This document shows positions 27,182 through 36,897 of a stretch of 64,000 nucleotides of DNA, one piece after another. How positions within the stretch are numbered: the first letter of the stretch is position 1; each line of letters begins with the position of its first letter. A program made the position numbers and the translations under genes. This stretch comes from Achromobacter xylosoxidans (lineage in GTDB: Bacteria > Pseudomonadota > Gammaproteobacteria > Burkholderiales > Burkholderiaceae_B): the NCBI RefSeq assembly GCF_002192695.1, contig NZ_MTLG01000120.1, positions 1-64,000 of the forward strand, written 5' to 3'. A model generated the notes under the pieces. The model was not told where the DNA came from, did not search any database, and was given only the letters and a program-made list of their open reading frames with translations.

Positions 27182-28953
27182 GCGGCGGCGCCAACGGCCT
27201 CGAGCACGATCCTTCGGCAACCCTGAACAAACCGCCGCGCGCCCAGTCGCGGTGGTTGATGGCGCTCGCCAAGGCGGCCAGGCTGCCGCTGATGCTGGCG
27301 GGCGCCGCGCCCCTCGTGAGCGGCGCCTTGCTGGTGGTGCAGGCCTGGCTGCTGGCCAGCGTGCTCGACGCGGCCATCGTCAGGCAGGCGCCTCGGCAGG
27401 AACTGCTGGGCGACATCCTGGCCATAGCCGGACTCATGCTGCTGCGCGCCTGCATCACCTGGGCGGGCGAGCGCGCGGGCGCGGACGCGGCTGAGCGCAT
27501 CAAGCGCCACTTGCGGCTATCCCTCTTCAGGCGCCTGGTGCAGAAGGGTCCGTACTGGAGCCGGGGGCAGGCGTCGGGTGAGCTGGCGAGCGCGGTGGTG
27601 GACCAGGTCGAAGCCCTGGACGGGTTCTTCGCCAAGTACCTGCCCGCCATGGCCGCGGCAGCCATGCTGCCGGTGGCGTTTTCCGTGGTGTTGTTGCCGA
27701 TGGACGTGATCGCCGGGCTGGTCCTGCTGATCACGGCGCCCTTGATTCCCTTGTTCATGGCCCTGGTGGGCTGGGGCGCCCAGGGCGCCAGCCGCCGGCA
27801 TCTGCGCGCCTTCGCCCGTTTGTCGGGCTTCTTCGCCGACCGGCTGCGCGGCCTTTCCACGCTGAAGCTCTACGGCCGCGCCCAGGCCGAAGCCGAGTCG
27901 GTCGTGGCGGCCAGCGACGCGCTGCGTCAGCGCACGATGTCGGTGCTGCGCATTGCCTTTCTCTCGTCGGCGGTGCTGGAGTTCTTCGCGGCGCTGGGCG
28001 TGGCCGGGGTGGCGGTCTATATCGGTCTTACCTATCTGGGATTCCTGGACCTGCGCTGGTCGCCGCTGACCTTGCAGGCGGGGCTGTTCTGTCTGCTGAT
28101 GGCGCCGGAAGTCTACGCGCCGCTGCGCCAGTTTGCGGCGCACTACCACGACCGCGCGGCTGCGCTGGCGGCGGTTTCGCAGATCTCCCTGCTGTTCGAT
28201 GGCTTGCCGCAGGAAGGCGATGGCCCGGCAGGCGGCGAATCTGGCCCGGGCAAGCTGGCCGAGGCCGCCGCAGGCCCAGGACGCCGTGGCCCAGGCGCTG
28301 CCCTTGCCATCGCGGATTTGAATCTGGACGCGCCGGGCCGCAGCCAGGCGGTGCTTGCGCAAGCCTGTCTGACGCTGGCGCCGGGCGAGCATGCCGCCCT
28401 GATGGGGCCCAGCGGCATCGGCAAATCCTCTCTGGTCGAGGCGATCGCGCGCCTGCGTCCGTTCCAGGGCGACATCCGCATCGACGGCCTGCCCTTGGCC
28501 GATTGGGACGAGGCGGCGCTGCGTCAGCGCGTGGCGCTGATCGGACAGAAGCCGCAACTGCTGACGGGTTCCATCGCCGACAACATCCGCCTGGGCCGCC
28601 CCAATGCTTCCGATGCCGAGGTGCAGGCCGCTGCGCGCCGCGCCTGCGTGCTGGAGTTTGCCGAGGCCTTGCCGCAAGGGCTGGCGACGCAACTTGGCGG
28701 CCGCGGACATGGCCTGTCCGGCGGTCAGGCGCAGCGCGTCGCGCTGGCGCGTCTGTTCCTGCGCGACCCGGGCTTGATCCTGCTGGACGAACCCACGGCG
28801 CATCTGGACGAGGCCACGCAGGCGCGCGTGCTGGACGAGATCCTGGAATTCTCCGCTGGCCGCACCTTGCTGCTGGCGACGCATGCGCCCGCGGTGGCGG
28901 CCCGGCTGGGCCGGACCCTGCGCGTGGCTGGCGGAAAAGTGGAAGACGCATGA
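27178..28953 (+). CDS. cydD: heterodimeric thiol-reductant ABC exporter subunit CydD
   Basis: A 591-residue ABC exporter half with an N-terminal transmembrane domain (about 1-320) and a C-terminal ATPase with Walker A GPSGIGKSS, signature LSGGQAQRVALARLF and Walker B GLILLDEPTAHLD. CydDC is required for assembly of cytochrome bd and affects periplasmic redox state and haem. The GTG start overlaps the cydX stop. The linker before the ATPase (about 345-375) is Gly/Ala-rich and longer than in E. coli. Confidence 0.94.
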   Translation: MSGGANGLEHDPSATLNKPPRAQSRWLMALAKAARLPLMLAGAAPLVSGALLVVQAWLLASVLDAAIVRQAPRQELLGDILAIAGLMLLRACITWAGERAGADAAERIKRHLRLSLFRRLVQKGPYWSRGQASGELASAVVDQVEALDGFFAKYLPAMAAAAMLPVAFSVVLLPMDVIAGLVLLITAPLIPLFMALVGWGAQGASRRHLRAFARLSGFFADRLRGLSTLKLYGRAQAEAESVVAASDALRQRTMSVLRIAFLSSAVLEFFAALGVAGVAVYIGLTYLGFLDLRWSPLTLQAGLFCLLMAPEVYAPLRQFAAHYHDRAAALAAVSQISLLFDGLPQEGDGPAGGESGPGKLAEAAAGPGRRGPGAALAIADLNLDAPGRSQAVLAQACLTLAPGEHAALMGPSGIGKSSLVEAIARLRPFQGDIRIDGLPLADWDEAALRQRVALIGQKPQLLTGSIADNIRLGRPNASDAEVQAAARRACVLEFAEALPQGLATQLGGRGHGLSGGQAQRVALARLFLRDPGLILLDEPTAHLDEATQARVLDEILEFSAGRTLLLATHAPAVAARLGRTLRVAGGKVEDA

Positions 28954-30653
28954 AGAATCTGTTGTTGCTCCTGCCGCTGTATGCGCGCCGAAAAAGCGGG
29001 CTTTTGCTCGCATTGTTCTGTGCGCTGGCCACCGTGGCCGCCGGCGTGGGCCTGTTGGGCGTGTCGGGCTGGTTCCTGACCGGCGCGGCCTTGGCGGGGG
29101 CAGGTGGCGCGTTCAATCTTTTTGCGCCCTCGGCGCTGGTGCGCGGCTTGTCGTTCCTGCGGATCGTCGCGCGCTATGCCGACCGCGTGGTCGGCCATTC
29201 GGCCACGCTGCGCCTGTTGGCGGACCTGCGTGCGAAAGTCTTTTCGGCGCTGATCCGGCTGACGCCGCGGCAACTGGCGCGCTATCGCGATGGCGACCTG
29301 GTGGCGCGCATGACGGGCGACGTCGACGCTCTCGATACGGTCTTCCTGTTCGTGCTGGCGCCCTTGATCACCGCCGTCCTGGCGGGCGCGGTGCTGACCG
29401 CGGTGCTGGGATCATGGGTGCCCGCCGCCGCGCTGGCGCTGGCCCTGGCCTTGCTGATCGCGTGCGTGCTGGTGCCCCTTTGGCTGCTGCGGGCCGCGCG
29501 CAAGCCGGGCGCGGCGGCCCAGGAAAGCGCAGCGGGCTTGCGGGCCGCGACGCTGGACGCCGTGGATGGACACGCGGACATGGTGGCCCTGCATGCGCAG
29601 GCGCAGACGGCCGCGCATTTCGAGCGCCTGTGTGCAGCCAGCGCGCTGGCTCGCCGCAGCCAGGCGCGGGTGGCGGCCCGGGGACAGTTTTTCCTGCAGG
29701 CAGCCGCCGGCGCATCGGTGCTGGCCTTGCTCTGGTTCGGCCTGGACACGCTGGAGTCTGGGCGGATCGAAGGTCCGGCGCTGGCAGGCCTGCTGCTGGC
29801 GGTCATCGGAATTTTCGAGGTGGCCGGTCCCATCATGCGGGGGGCGTCGCGCATGGGTTCGGCGATATCGGCGGCGGCGCGCATCCGCGAGGTGACGCAA
29901 TGCGAGCCGGACATGCAGGATCCCTCCGCGCCGCGCGCGTTGCCCAGTAGCGGCGCGCTGGAACTGGATGGCGTGCGCTTTGCCTATCCCGCGCGCGTGG
30001 AAGGCGCGAGTCCGCTAGTGCTCGATGGCGTCAGCCTGCGCGTGGAGCCGGGCGAGCGGGTCGCCATCGTCGGCCCCAGCGGCGCGGGCAAGTCGACCTT
30101 GTTGCACCTGCTTTTGCGCCTGGAGGATCCGCAGGCGGGGCAGGTGCGTTTCGGCGGCTGCGATGCCCGCGCCTGCACACAAGCTGATTGGCACCGGCGC
30201 ATCGCGCTGCTGTCGCAGGACGCTCCGGTATTCCTGGGGACCCTGCGCACCAACCTGCTCATCGGTGATCCCGAGGCGGACGACGCCGCCTTGTGGCGCG
30301 CGCTGGATGCGGCGAGGCTGGGCGACTTCGTGCGCGGCCTGCCCGATGGCCTGGATACCTGGGCGGGCGAGACGGGGTCGCAGCTGTCGGCCGGACAGGC
30401 GCGCCGCCTGTGCCTGGCGCGGGCGCTGTTGTCGCCAGCTGCGGTCATCGTGTTGGACGAGCCGACCGCGGGGCTGGATGTCGAAGCCGAAGCGGCGTTC
30501 TACACCGATCTGGCAGGCGCCGTGCGGGGACGCACCGTGGTGCTCGCCACTCACGCGGCCTTACCCTCCGGGGCAGTCGATCGCCGCTATGTATTGCAGG
30601 GCGGCCGGCTACAGCAATGTGAATTGTCATCGGGGACGGCAACCCTGGCTTAA
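28950..30653 (+). CDS. cydC: heterodimeric thiol-reductant ABC exporter subunit CydC
   Basis: A 567-residue partner of CydD with the same layout: transmembrane domain, then an ATPase with GPSGAGKST, QLSAGQARRLCLARALL and VIVLDEPTAGLD. The signature loop is LSAGQ rather than LSGGQ. The ATG overlaps the cydD stop (ATGA), so it is translationally coupled; the frame extends upstream inside cydD but MKNLLLLLPLY is the natural start. Last gene of the cyd operon, 54 bp before apt. Confidence 0.94.
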   Translation: MKNLLLLLPLYARRKSGLLLALFCALATVAAGVGLLGVSGWFLTGAALAGAGGAFNLFAPSALVRGLSFLRIVARYADRVVGHSATLRLLADLRAKVFSALIRLTPRQLARYRDGDLVARMTGDVDALDTVFLFVLAPLITAVLAGAVLTAVLGSWVPAAALALALALLIACVLVPLWLLRAARKPGAAAQESAAGLRAATLDAVDGHADMVALHAQAQTAAHFERLCAASALARRSQARVAARGQFFLQAAAGASVLALLWFGLDTLESGRIEGPALAGLLLAVIGIFEVAGPIMRGASRMGSAISAAARIREVTQCEPDMQDPSAPRALPSSGALELDGVRFAYPARVEGASPLVLDGVSLRVEPGERVAIVGPSGAGKSTLLHLLLRLEDPQAGQVRFGGCDARACTQADWHRRIALLSQDAPVFLGTLRTNLLIGDPEADDAALWRALDAARLGDFVRGLPDGLDTWAGETGSQLSAGQARRLCLARALLSPAAVIVLDEPTAGLDVEAEAAFYTDLAGAVRGRTVVLATHAALPSGAVDRRYVLQGGRLQQCELSSGTATLA

Positions 30654-30707
30654 GCGCGGTTGCGAGGTTATAGTTCGCCTTGCTTCAATTCTTCAGGGCC
30701 GTCTTCC

Positions 30708-31262
30708 ATGCAGACCGACAACGCCGAGTACATCCGGCGCACCATCCGCAGCGTTCCAGACTGGCCCCAACCTGGTGTCATATTCCGCGACATCACGCCC
30801 GTGCTGCAGGATCCGCGCGCGTTCCGGGTGCTTATCGATCTTTTCGTCTACCGCTACATGCGCCAGCGCCTGGACCTGGTGGCTGGCGTGGATGCGCGCG
30901 GCTTCATCGTGGGCAGCGTGCTGGCCTACGAACTCAACCTGGGTTTCGTGCCGGTGCGCAAGAAGGGCAAGCTGCCGTTCCGCACCGTGGCCGAGGAATA
31001 TTCGCTCGAGTACGGCAACGCGTCGGTCGAGATGCACACCGACTCCGTGCGTACCGGCCAGCGCGTCCTGTTGGTGGACGACCTGATCGCCACGGGCGGC
31101 ACCATGCTGGCCGCCATCAAATTGCTGCAGCGCCTGGGCGCCAACGTGGTCGAGGCGGCCGCCATCATCGATCTGCCCGACCTGGGCGGTTCAGCCAAGG
31201 TCGCCGCCACCGGCACACCGCTCTACACGGTCTGTCAGTACAGCGCCGACACCGCTGCGTAG
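30708..31262 (+). CDS. apt: adenine phosphoribosyltransferase
   Basis: A 184-residue type I PRTase that salvages adenine to AMP. The PRPP-binding motif [17 protein letters not shown] and the DARGFIVGS loop are intact. Start at MQTDNAEY (30708); an earlier in-frame ATG (30660) has no family counterpart. It stops 3 bp from the stop of the convergent LysR gene. Confidence 0.93.
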   Translation: MQTDNAEYIRRTIRSVPDWPQPGVIFRDITPVLQDPRAFRVLIDLFVYRYMRQRLDLVAGVDARGFIVGSVLAYELNLGFVPVRKKGKLPFRTVAEEYSLEYGNASVEMHTDSVRTGQRVLLVDDLIATGGTMLAAIKLLQRLGANVVEAAAIIDLPDLGGSAKVAATGTPLYTVCQYSADTAA

Positions 31263-31265
31263 CGG

Positions 31266-32156
31266 TTACGTGTCCGACAAACGCGGCTGGATAAAGTCCA
31301 GGAATGCCTTGGTCTTCGCTGGCAACATGCGCGAAGGCAGCAGGGCAAAGAGCGGCAGGGGCGTCAGGCTCCATTCCGGCAGCACCCGCACCAGGCCGGC
31401 CTGCTTGATGGCGCGTTCCATCGCGTCGAAGACCAGCAGCGGCGTGATGCCCAGGCCTTGTCCGGCCAACCGTCCCAACATGCCGACGTTGTTGGCCGAC
31501 AGGCGTCCCGACACCTGCACGCGCTCCACTTTATCGCCCGAATGCAGCATCCAGAAGGATGATTCCTCGCGCATGGTGGGGCGCAGGCATTCGTGATGGC
31601 TGAGATCCGCCGGCACCCGCGGTTCGCCGTGGCGGGCCAGGTACTCGGGCGAGGCATACAGCTGGTGGGCCATCAGCACGATCTTGCGCGAGATCAGGCT
31701 GGAGTCCGGCTGCTGGCCGAAGCGCAGGATCAGGTCGAACGGATTGCTGATGGGATCGATCGGCCGCATGCTCAGATCGAAGTCGCACTCGATGTCCGGA
31801 TGCTGCTCGCGGAATTCGCTGATGACGGCGGGCAGGAACAGCTGCGCCAGGCTGGTCGGCAGCGAGATGCGCAGGCGCCCCTTGGGCTGCACCGCCATGT
31901 CCAGCAGCTGGTCGTGCGCGATGCGCGCCTCTTCCACGATGTGCCGGCAACGCTCGAAGTAGATGGCGCCGGCCTCGGTCAGGTCGATCTTGCGGGTGCT
32001 GCGGTTCAGCAGCCGCATGCCTATGCTGCGCTCCAGCTCACTGACGCGGCGCGAGAGCGTGGACGTCGGAATATTCAAGGCTTCGGCCGCGTGGCTGAAG
32101 TTCTTGCGCTTGGCGACTTCGACAAACAGAGCGATGTCGTTCAGCTGGATATCCAT
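31266..32156 (-). CDS. LysR-family transcriptional regulator
   Basis: A 296-residue LysR regulator of the CrgA/AaeR-like subgroup, with an N-terminal winged helix (FVEVAKRKNFSHAAEALNIPTSTLSRRVSELE) and a C-terminal effector domain (about 90-290). I start at MDIQLNDIA because GAGGG lies 5 bp before it; an ATG 18 bp upstream is alternative. A 36-bp inverted-repeat site is just upstream. The divergent neighbour is the DUF4148 gene about 380 bp away; there is no obvious metabolic target. Confidence 0.88.
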   Translation of the reverse strand: MDIQLNDIALFVEVAKRKNFSHAAEALNIPTSTLSRRVSELERSIGMRLLNRSTRKIDLTEAGAIYFERCRHIVEEARIAHDQLLDMAVQPKGRLRISLPTSLAQLFLPAVISEFREQHPDIECDFDLSMRPIDPISNPFDLILRFGQQPDSSLISRKIVLMAHQLYASPEYLARHGEPRVPADLSHHECLRPTMREESSFWMLHSGDKVERVQVSGRLSANNVGMLGRLAGQGLGITPLLVFDAMERAIKQAGLVRVLPEWSLTPLPLFALLPSRMLPAKTKAFLDFIQPRLSDT

Positions 32157-32175
32157 GGGGCCCTCGAAGTTCAAA

Positions 32176-32211
32176 ATTCCATTTCTGGCAGATTCGTATC
32201 ATAAATGGAAT
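32176..32211 (-). promoter_or_regulatory. inverted-repeat operator upstream of the LysR gene
   Basis: ATTCCATTT (32176-32184) and AAATGGAAT (32203-32211) are exact 9-bp reverse complements spaced 18 bp. They start 20 bp before the LysR start codon, within the presumed promoter. A nested GATTC/GAATC pair (32191-32195, 32208-32212) gives a LysR-box-like T-N11-A option. Autoregulation is the likely role. Confidence 0.6.
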
Positions 32212-32539
32212 CATTGTCCCGCCAGCAGAAATGTCTATTTCCCCAAGCGCAACGGTGCCTCCATCGGATCACCCGCACATCTTCCGTTACCCAGCTTGCT
32301 TGCGGCTGAACGTCGGCAAGGCTTGCCCTTGCTTGATCCGGCGCTTTGGTGTGCAGAAAATGCGCAGATTCTGGCGGCGACAACCGCTAATTGTCCCATC
32401 TGTGCAAATATGTTCACCAAAATAAGGGTTTTTACTAACCCGCAATCGCCAGATACTTCGTCCCAGCAATCAAATTGTCATATCGCACCTGCCAGCCTGG
32501 CAGAAGACGATGTGCAAGGTTTAGGATGGAGTCATCTCA
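32212..32539. other. intergenic region between the LysR and DUF4148 genes
   Basis: No gene is seen. The stretch near 32395-32480 is A/T-richer than the surroundings and may hold the DUF4148 promoter; GGAG lies about 8 bp before its ATG. Short open frames here lack coding character. Confidence 0.4.
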
Positions 32540-32923
32540 ATGAAAGCCCTAGCTACCGCACTCATGGTTACCGCAACGTTGGTGGGTATGTCCGCCGCTC
32601 ACGCTGATGGCAAGACGCGTGAACAGGTCCAGCAGGAACTGCAAGCCGCCAAGGCCGCCGGCCAGGTCACGTTCGGTGAACTGGACTACCCGCCCGCCAC
32701 CGTCGAGCGCACCAGCCTGTCGCGCGAACAAGTCCAGCAGGAACTGCAAAGCGCCAAGGCCGCCGGCCAAGTGACCTCGGCCGAACTGGACTACCCGCCC
32801 AAGGCCGCCGTGTCGCAGAGCGCCGGCAAGAGCCGCGAACAAGTGCGCCAGGAACTGGCCGAGGCCAAGGCCCGCGGCGAGTACACCTTTGGCGAACTGG
32901 ACTATCCGCCCCAAGGCCGTTAA
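32540..32923 (+). CDS. DUF4148 periplasmic repeat protein
   Basis: A 127-residue exported protein with a signal peptide ending at AAHA (residue 22). The mature part is three near-identical units of about 30 residues, each reading T/S-REQVQQEL, then AKAAGQVT, then ELDYPP. This is the DUF4148 repeat, common in small secreted Burkholderiales proteins of unknown function. Typical members have one to three units. The gene is monocistronic, with a strong terminator 18 bp downstream. Confidence 0.87.
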   Translation: MKALATALMVTATLVGMSAAHADGKTREQVQQELQAAKAAGQVTFGELDYPPATVERTSLSREQVQQELQSAKAAGQVTSAELDYPPKAAVSQSAGKSREQVRQELAEAKARGEYTFGELDYPPQGR

Positions 32924-32941
32924 GCCGTTCCGCAGGCAAGG

Positions 32942-32974
32942 AAAAGCCCCTACGGACGCCGAGGGGCTTTTTTT
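32942..32974 (+). terminator. terminator of the DUF4148 gene
   Basis: AAAAGCCCC (32942-32950) pairs with GGGGCTTTT (32963-32971) and is followed by further T residues. A 12-nt loop separates the arms. Confidence 0.85.
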
Positions 32975-33357
32975 CTGCGCGGGACGCATGGCTGTCCAAT
33001 GGCCAATAGTGTCGCGTTTGCGCATCAGAATTGTCCGGATCCACCAACAACTCTTGTTGGTCTTTCAGGCCCGGCAGGAGAATATTCAAGGCCCGCCGGA
33101 TGTTTTGCGAGCCTTGATTCGCATTTGATATCAATACGTTAACGCAGGTTTCCAAAGAGAGCAGCTAGTAAGAAGGCCGTCATTATCCCAACCATGGAAA
33201 GTAGTTCTTCGAAATCCGGGTTACTTCGAATTGGCGCAGGCTGGACACTGATTCCAGTGCATGCGCCGCTAACTTGTTCGCAGCGGCACGCAGATTCCCT
33301 GCCCTGTGCGCGGTGGGTTTGCGGTTTGCCTTTCATCTCGCCATTTTGGGGACTTAT
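32975..33357 (+). promoter_or_regulatory. porin upstream region with a structured 5' leader
   Basis: This 380-bp gap has no gene. It contains a two-tier hairpin: outer arms GGCGCA (33233-33238) and TGCGCC (33262-33267), inner arms CACTG (33246-33250) and CAGTG (33255-33259). The A/T-richer block at 33115-33185 is a plausible promoter, giving a long leader. Such leaders on porin mRNAs are frequent targets of sRNA control; none is identified here. Confidence 0.4.
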
Positions 33358-34470
33358 ATGAAGAAGACGCTATTGGCTGTCGCGCTGCTGGCTGGTTTTG
33401 CCGGCGTAGCGCAAGCCGCTGACTCCGTGACGCTGTACGGCTTGATCGACGCCGGTATTGGCTACGAGAAGGTCAAGTTCGACGGCAATTCGCAAAGCCG
33501 CTTCGGCGGCGTGCAGGGCGTGAGCAGCGGCTCGCGTTTCGGCCTGCGCGGCACCGAGGATCTGGGCGACGGCCTGCGCGCCGTGTTCACCTTGGAAGGC
33601 GGCTTCGGCCCCATGAACGGCAAGTCGCTGCAGAACGGACGCCTGTGGGGCCGCCAGGCCACCGTGGGCCTGGACAGCGATACCTGGGGCCGCCTGGAAT
33701 TCGGCCGCCAGACCAACCTGGCTTCCAAGTACTTCGGTTCGATCGACCCGTTCTCGATCAGCTACAACACCGCCAACATGGGTACGACGTTCGGCAGCGC
33801 CAACACGATGCGCCTGGACAACATGGTCCTGTACCAAACCCCCAGCATGGGCGGCTTCAAGGTGGGCGTGGGCTACTCGTTCAGCGCCGATGACGCCGTC
33901 AGCGATACCTCGCAGACCGGCTTCCAGACCGGCAACAACAACCGCGTGCTGACCGCGGGCGTGCAATACGTCAACGGCCCGTTGAACCTGGCCGCGGCCT
34001 ATGACCGCTTCAACCCGTCCAATGGCCAGACCGGCGGCAAGTCCGAAGCGCGCATCCAGGAATACATCCTGGGCGGTTCGTACGACTTCGAAGTCGTGAA
34101 GGTTGCGGCGGCGTTCGGCCAGACCCGCGACGGCTGGTTCGTCGGCCAGAACATGGGCACCACGCCCGCCGGCATGCAGAACCTGGGCACGTTCAAGCTG
34201 GCCGATGGCTTCCGCGCCAATTCGTACATGATCGGCGCGACCGTGCCGCTGGGCCGCCACGCGGTCTTCGGTTCGTGGCAGCGCGCGACCGCCAGCAACG
34301 ACAAGCTGACGGGCGACGATGCAACGTTCAACGTCTACAGCTTGGGCTACACCTACGACTTCACCAAGCGCACCAACCTGTACGCGTACGCCTCCTACGG
34401 CGACAACTACGCGTTCCAGCGCGATGCGACCGACACGGCAGTGGCCGTGGGTGTGCGCCACCGTTTCTAA
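33358..34470 (+). CDS. Gram-negative (Burkholderiales-type) porin
   Basis: A 370-residue outer-membrane trimeric porin. The signal peptide ends at AQAA (about residue 20), followed by DSVTLYGLIDAGIGYE, the standard first strand of the Burkholderia/Bordetella porin family. GVSSGSRFGLRGTEDLGDGL and the C-terminal VAVGVRHRF with terminal Phe (the BAM signal) are intact. It allows diffusion of small hydrophilic solutes. The MKKTLLAVALL start follows GGGGA; a longer frame is not a signal peptide. Confidence 0.95.
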   Translation: MKKTLLAVALLAGFAGVAQAADSVTLYGLIDAGIGYEKVKFDGNSQSRFGGVQGVSSGSRFGLRGTEDLGDGLRAVFTLEGGFGPMNGKSLQNGRLWGRQATVGLDSDTWGRLEFGRQTNLASKYFGSIDPFSISYNTANMGTTFGSANTMRLDNMVLYQTPSMGGFKVGVGYSFSADDAVSDTSQTGFQTGNNNRVLTAGVQYVNGPLNLAAAYDRFNPSNGQTGGKSEARIQEYILGGSYDFEVVKVAAAFGQTRDGWFVGQNMGTTPAGMQNLGTFKLADGFRANSYMIGATVPLGRHAVFGSWQRATASNDKLTGDDATFNVYSLGYTYDFTKRTNLYAYASYGDNYAFQRDATDTAVAVGVRHRF

Positions 34471-34586
34471 GCGCTAGGACGTCTGGCAAGACCTTGCTGA
34501 ATGCGCGGCTCATCTCCGTGGGCCGCCGAGTGACAGCGAACCCCCCCTACTGGTTGCCGCCGGACGTTTCTAGAGCAGGGAAGGGA

Positions 34587-34617
34587 AGGGCCTCCGCAAG
34601 GAGGCCCTCTCGTTTTC
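34587..34617 (+). terminator. porin terminator
   Basis: AGGGCCTC (34587-34594) and GAGGCCCT (34601-34608) form an 8-bp stem with CGCAAG loop, followed by CTCGTTTTCC. It lies 117 bp past the porin stop; it could serve the convergent ilvA weakly as well. Confidence 0.7.
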
Positions 34618-34643
34618 CATGTGCCCGCGTGAAGGACGTGGTC

Positions 34644-36152
<1,509 letters not shown>

Positions 36153-36227
36153 GGGACAGCGGCTGGCGGCAAGAAGTAGGGAAGTGGGGCAGATTATGCA
36201 CCCGCGCGCGGCTACACTCGCCCCACT

Positions 36228-36764
36228 ATGGAAGAAAGTCTGTTATCCGCTGTGCATTGGATGCTGGGGGTGCTGTCGCTGCCCTCGGTCGGCCTGTCCG
36301 CCATCTTCACGGTTTCGCTGGTGTCCGCGACCCTGCTGCCCTTGGGTTCGGAGCCCGCCGTGTTCGGCTACATCAAGCTGGCGCCGGACATGTTCTGGCC
36401 GGCCATCCTGGTGGCGACCGTGGGCAATACCGTGGGCGGCGCCATCAGCTACGCCATGGGCCTGGGGGCCGAACGCGCGGTGCAGCGCTGGAAGGAACAC
36501 CATCCCCATCCGCATCCCGACGCCACCGAAGGCGGACGCATGCGCGGGCGCTGGAACGAGCGGGCCCACGACTGGATCCACCGCATGGGGCCGCCGGCCC
36601 TGCTGCTGTCCTGGCTGCCCGCCGTGGGCGATCCGCTGTGCGCGGTGGCGGGGTGGCTGCGGCTGTCGTTCTGGCCTTGCGTCGTCTACATGGCCATCGG
36701 CAAATTCCTGCGCTATCTGGTCATGACGGCCAGCCTGCTGTGGTTTTTCCCCGGGCAGATCTAG
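36228..36764 (+). CDS. YqaA/DedA-like inner-membrane protein
   Basis: A 178-residue membrane protein of the SNARE-associated/VTT (DedA-like) superfamily, YqaA branch. VSATLLPLGSEPAVFGYI and GNTVGGAISYAMGLGAER are characteristic, and LLLSWLPAVGDPLCAVAGWLRL is the second re-entrant segment. A His-rich cytosolic loop (EHHPHPHPD) lies between. Role is unclear; larger DedA proteins flip lipids and affect proton-motive force. Confidence 0.85.
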   Translation: MEESLLSAVHWMLGVLSLPSVGLSAIFTVSLVSATLLPLGSEPAVFGYIKLAPDMFWPAILVATVGNTVGGAISYAMGLGAERAVQRWKEHHPHPHPDATEGGRMRGRWNERAHDWIHRMGPPALLLSWLPAVGDPLCAVAGWLRLSFWPCVVYMAIGKFLRYLVMTASLLWFFPGQI

Positions 36765-36897
36765 CGCCGCGTTTGCAATTAATTGGGGGCACATTACCCC
36801 CGCCATTTCCGGGTTTCGAGCGCGTCCCTAGGGGTATTAGGGGTCAGACTCAGCCTATGGCATAAAATAGTTTTTTAAGGGCCCCCTTCTTGCAGCC

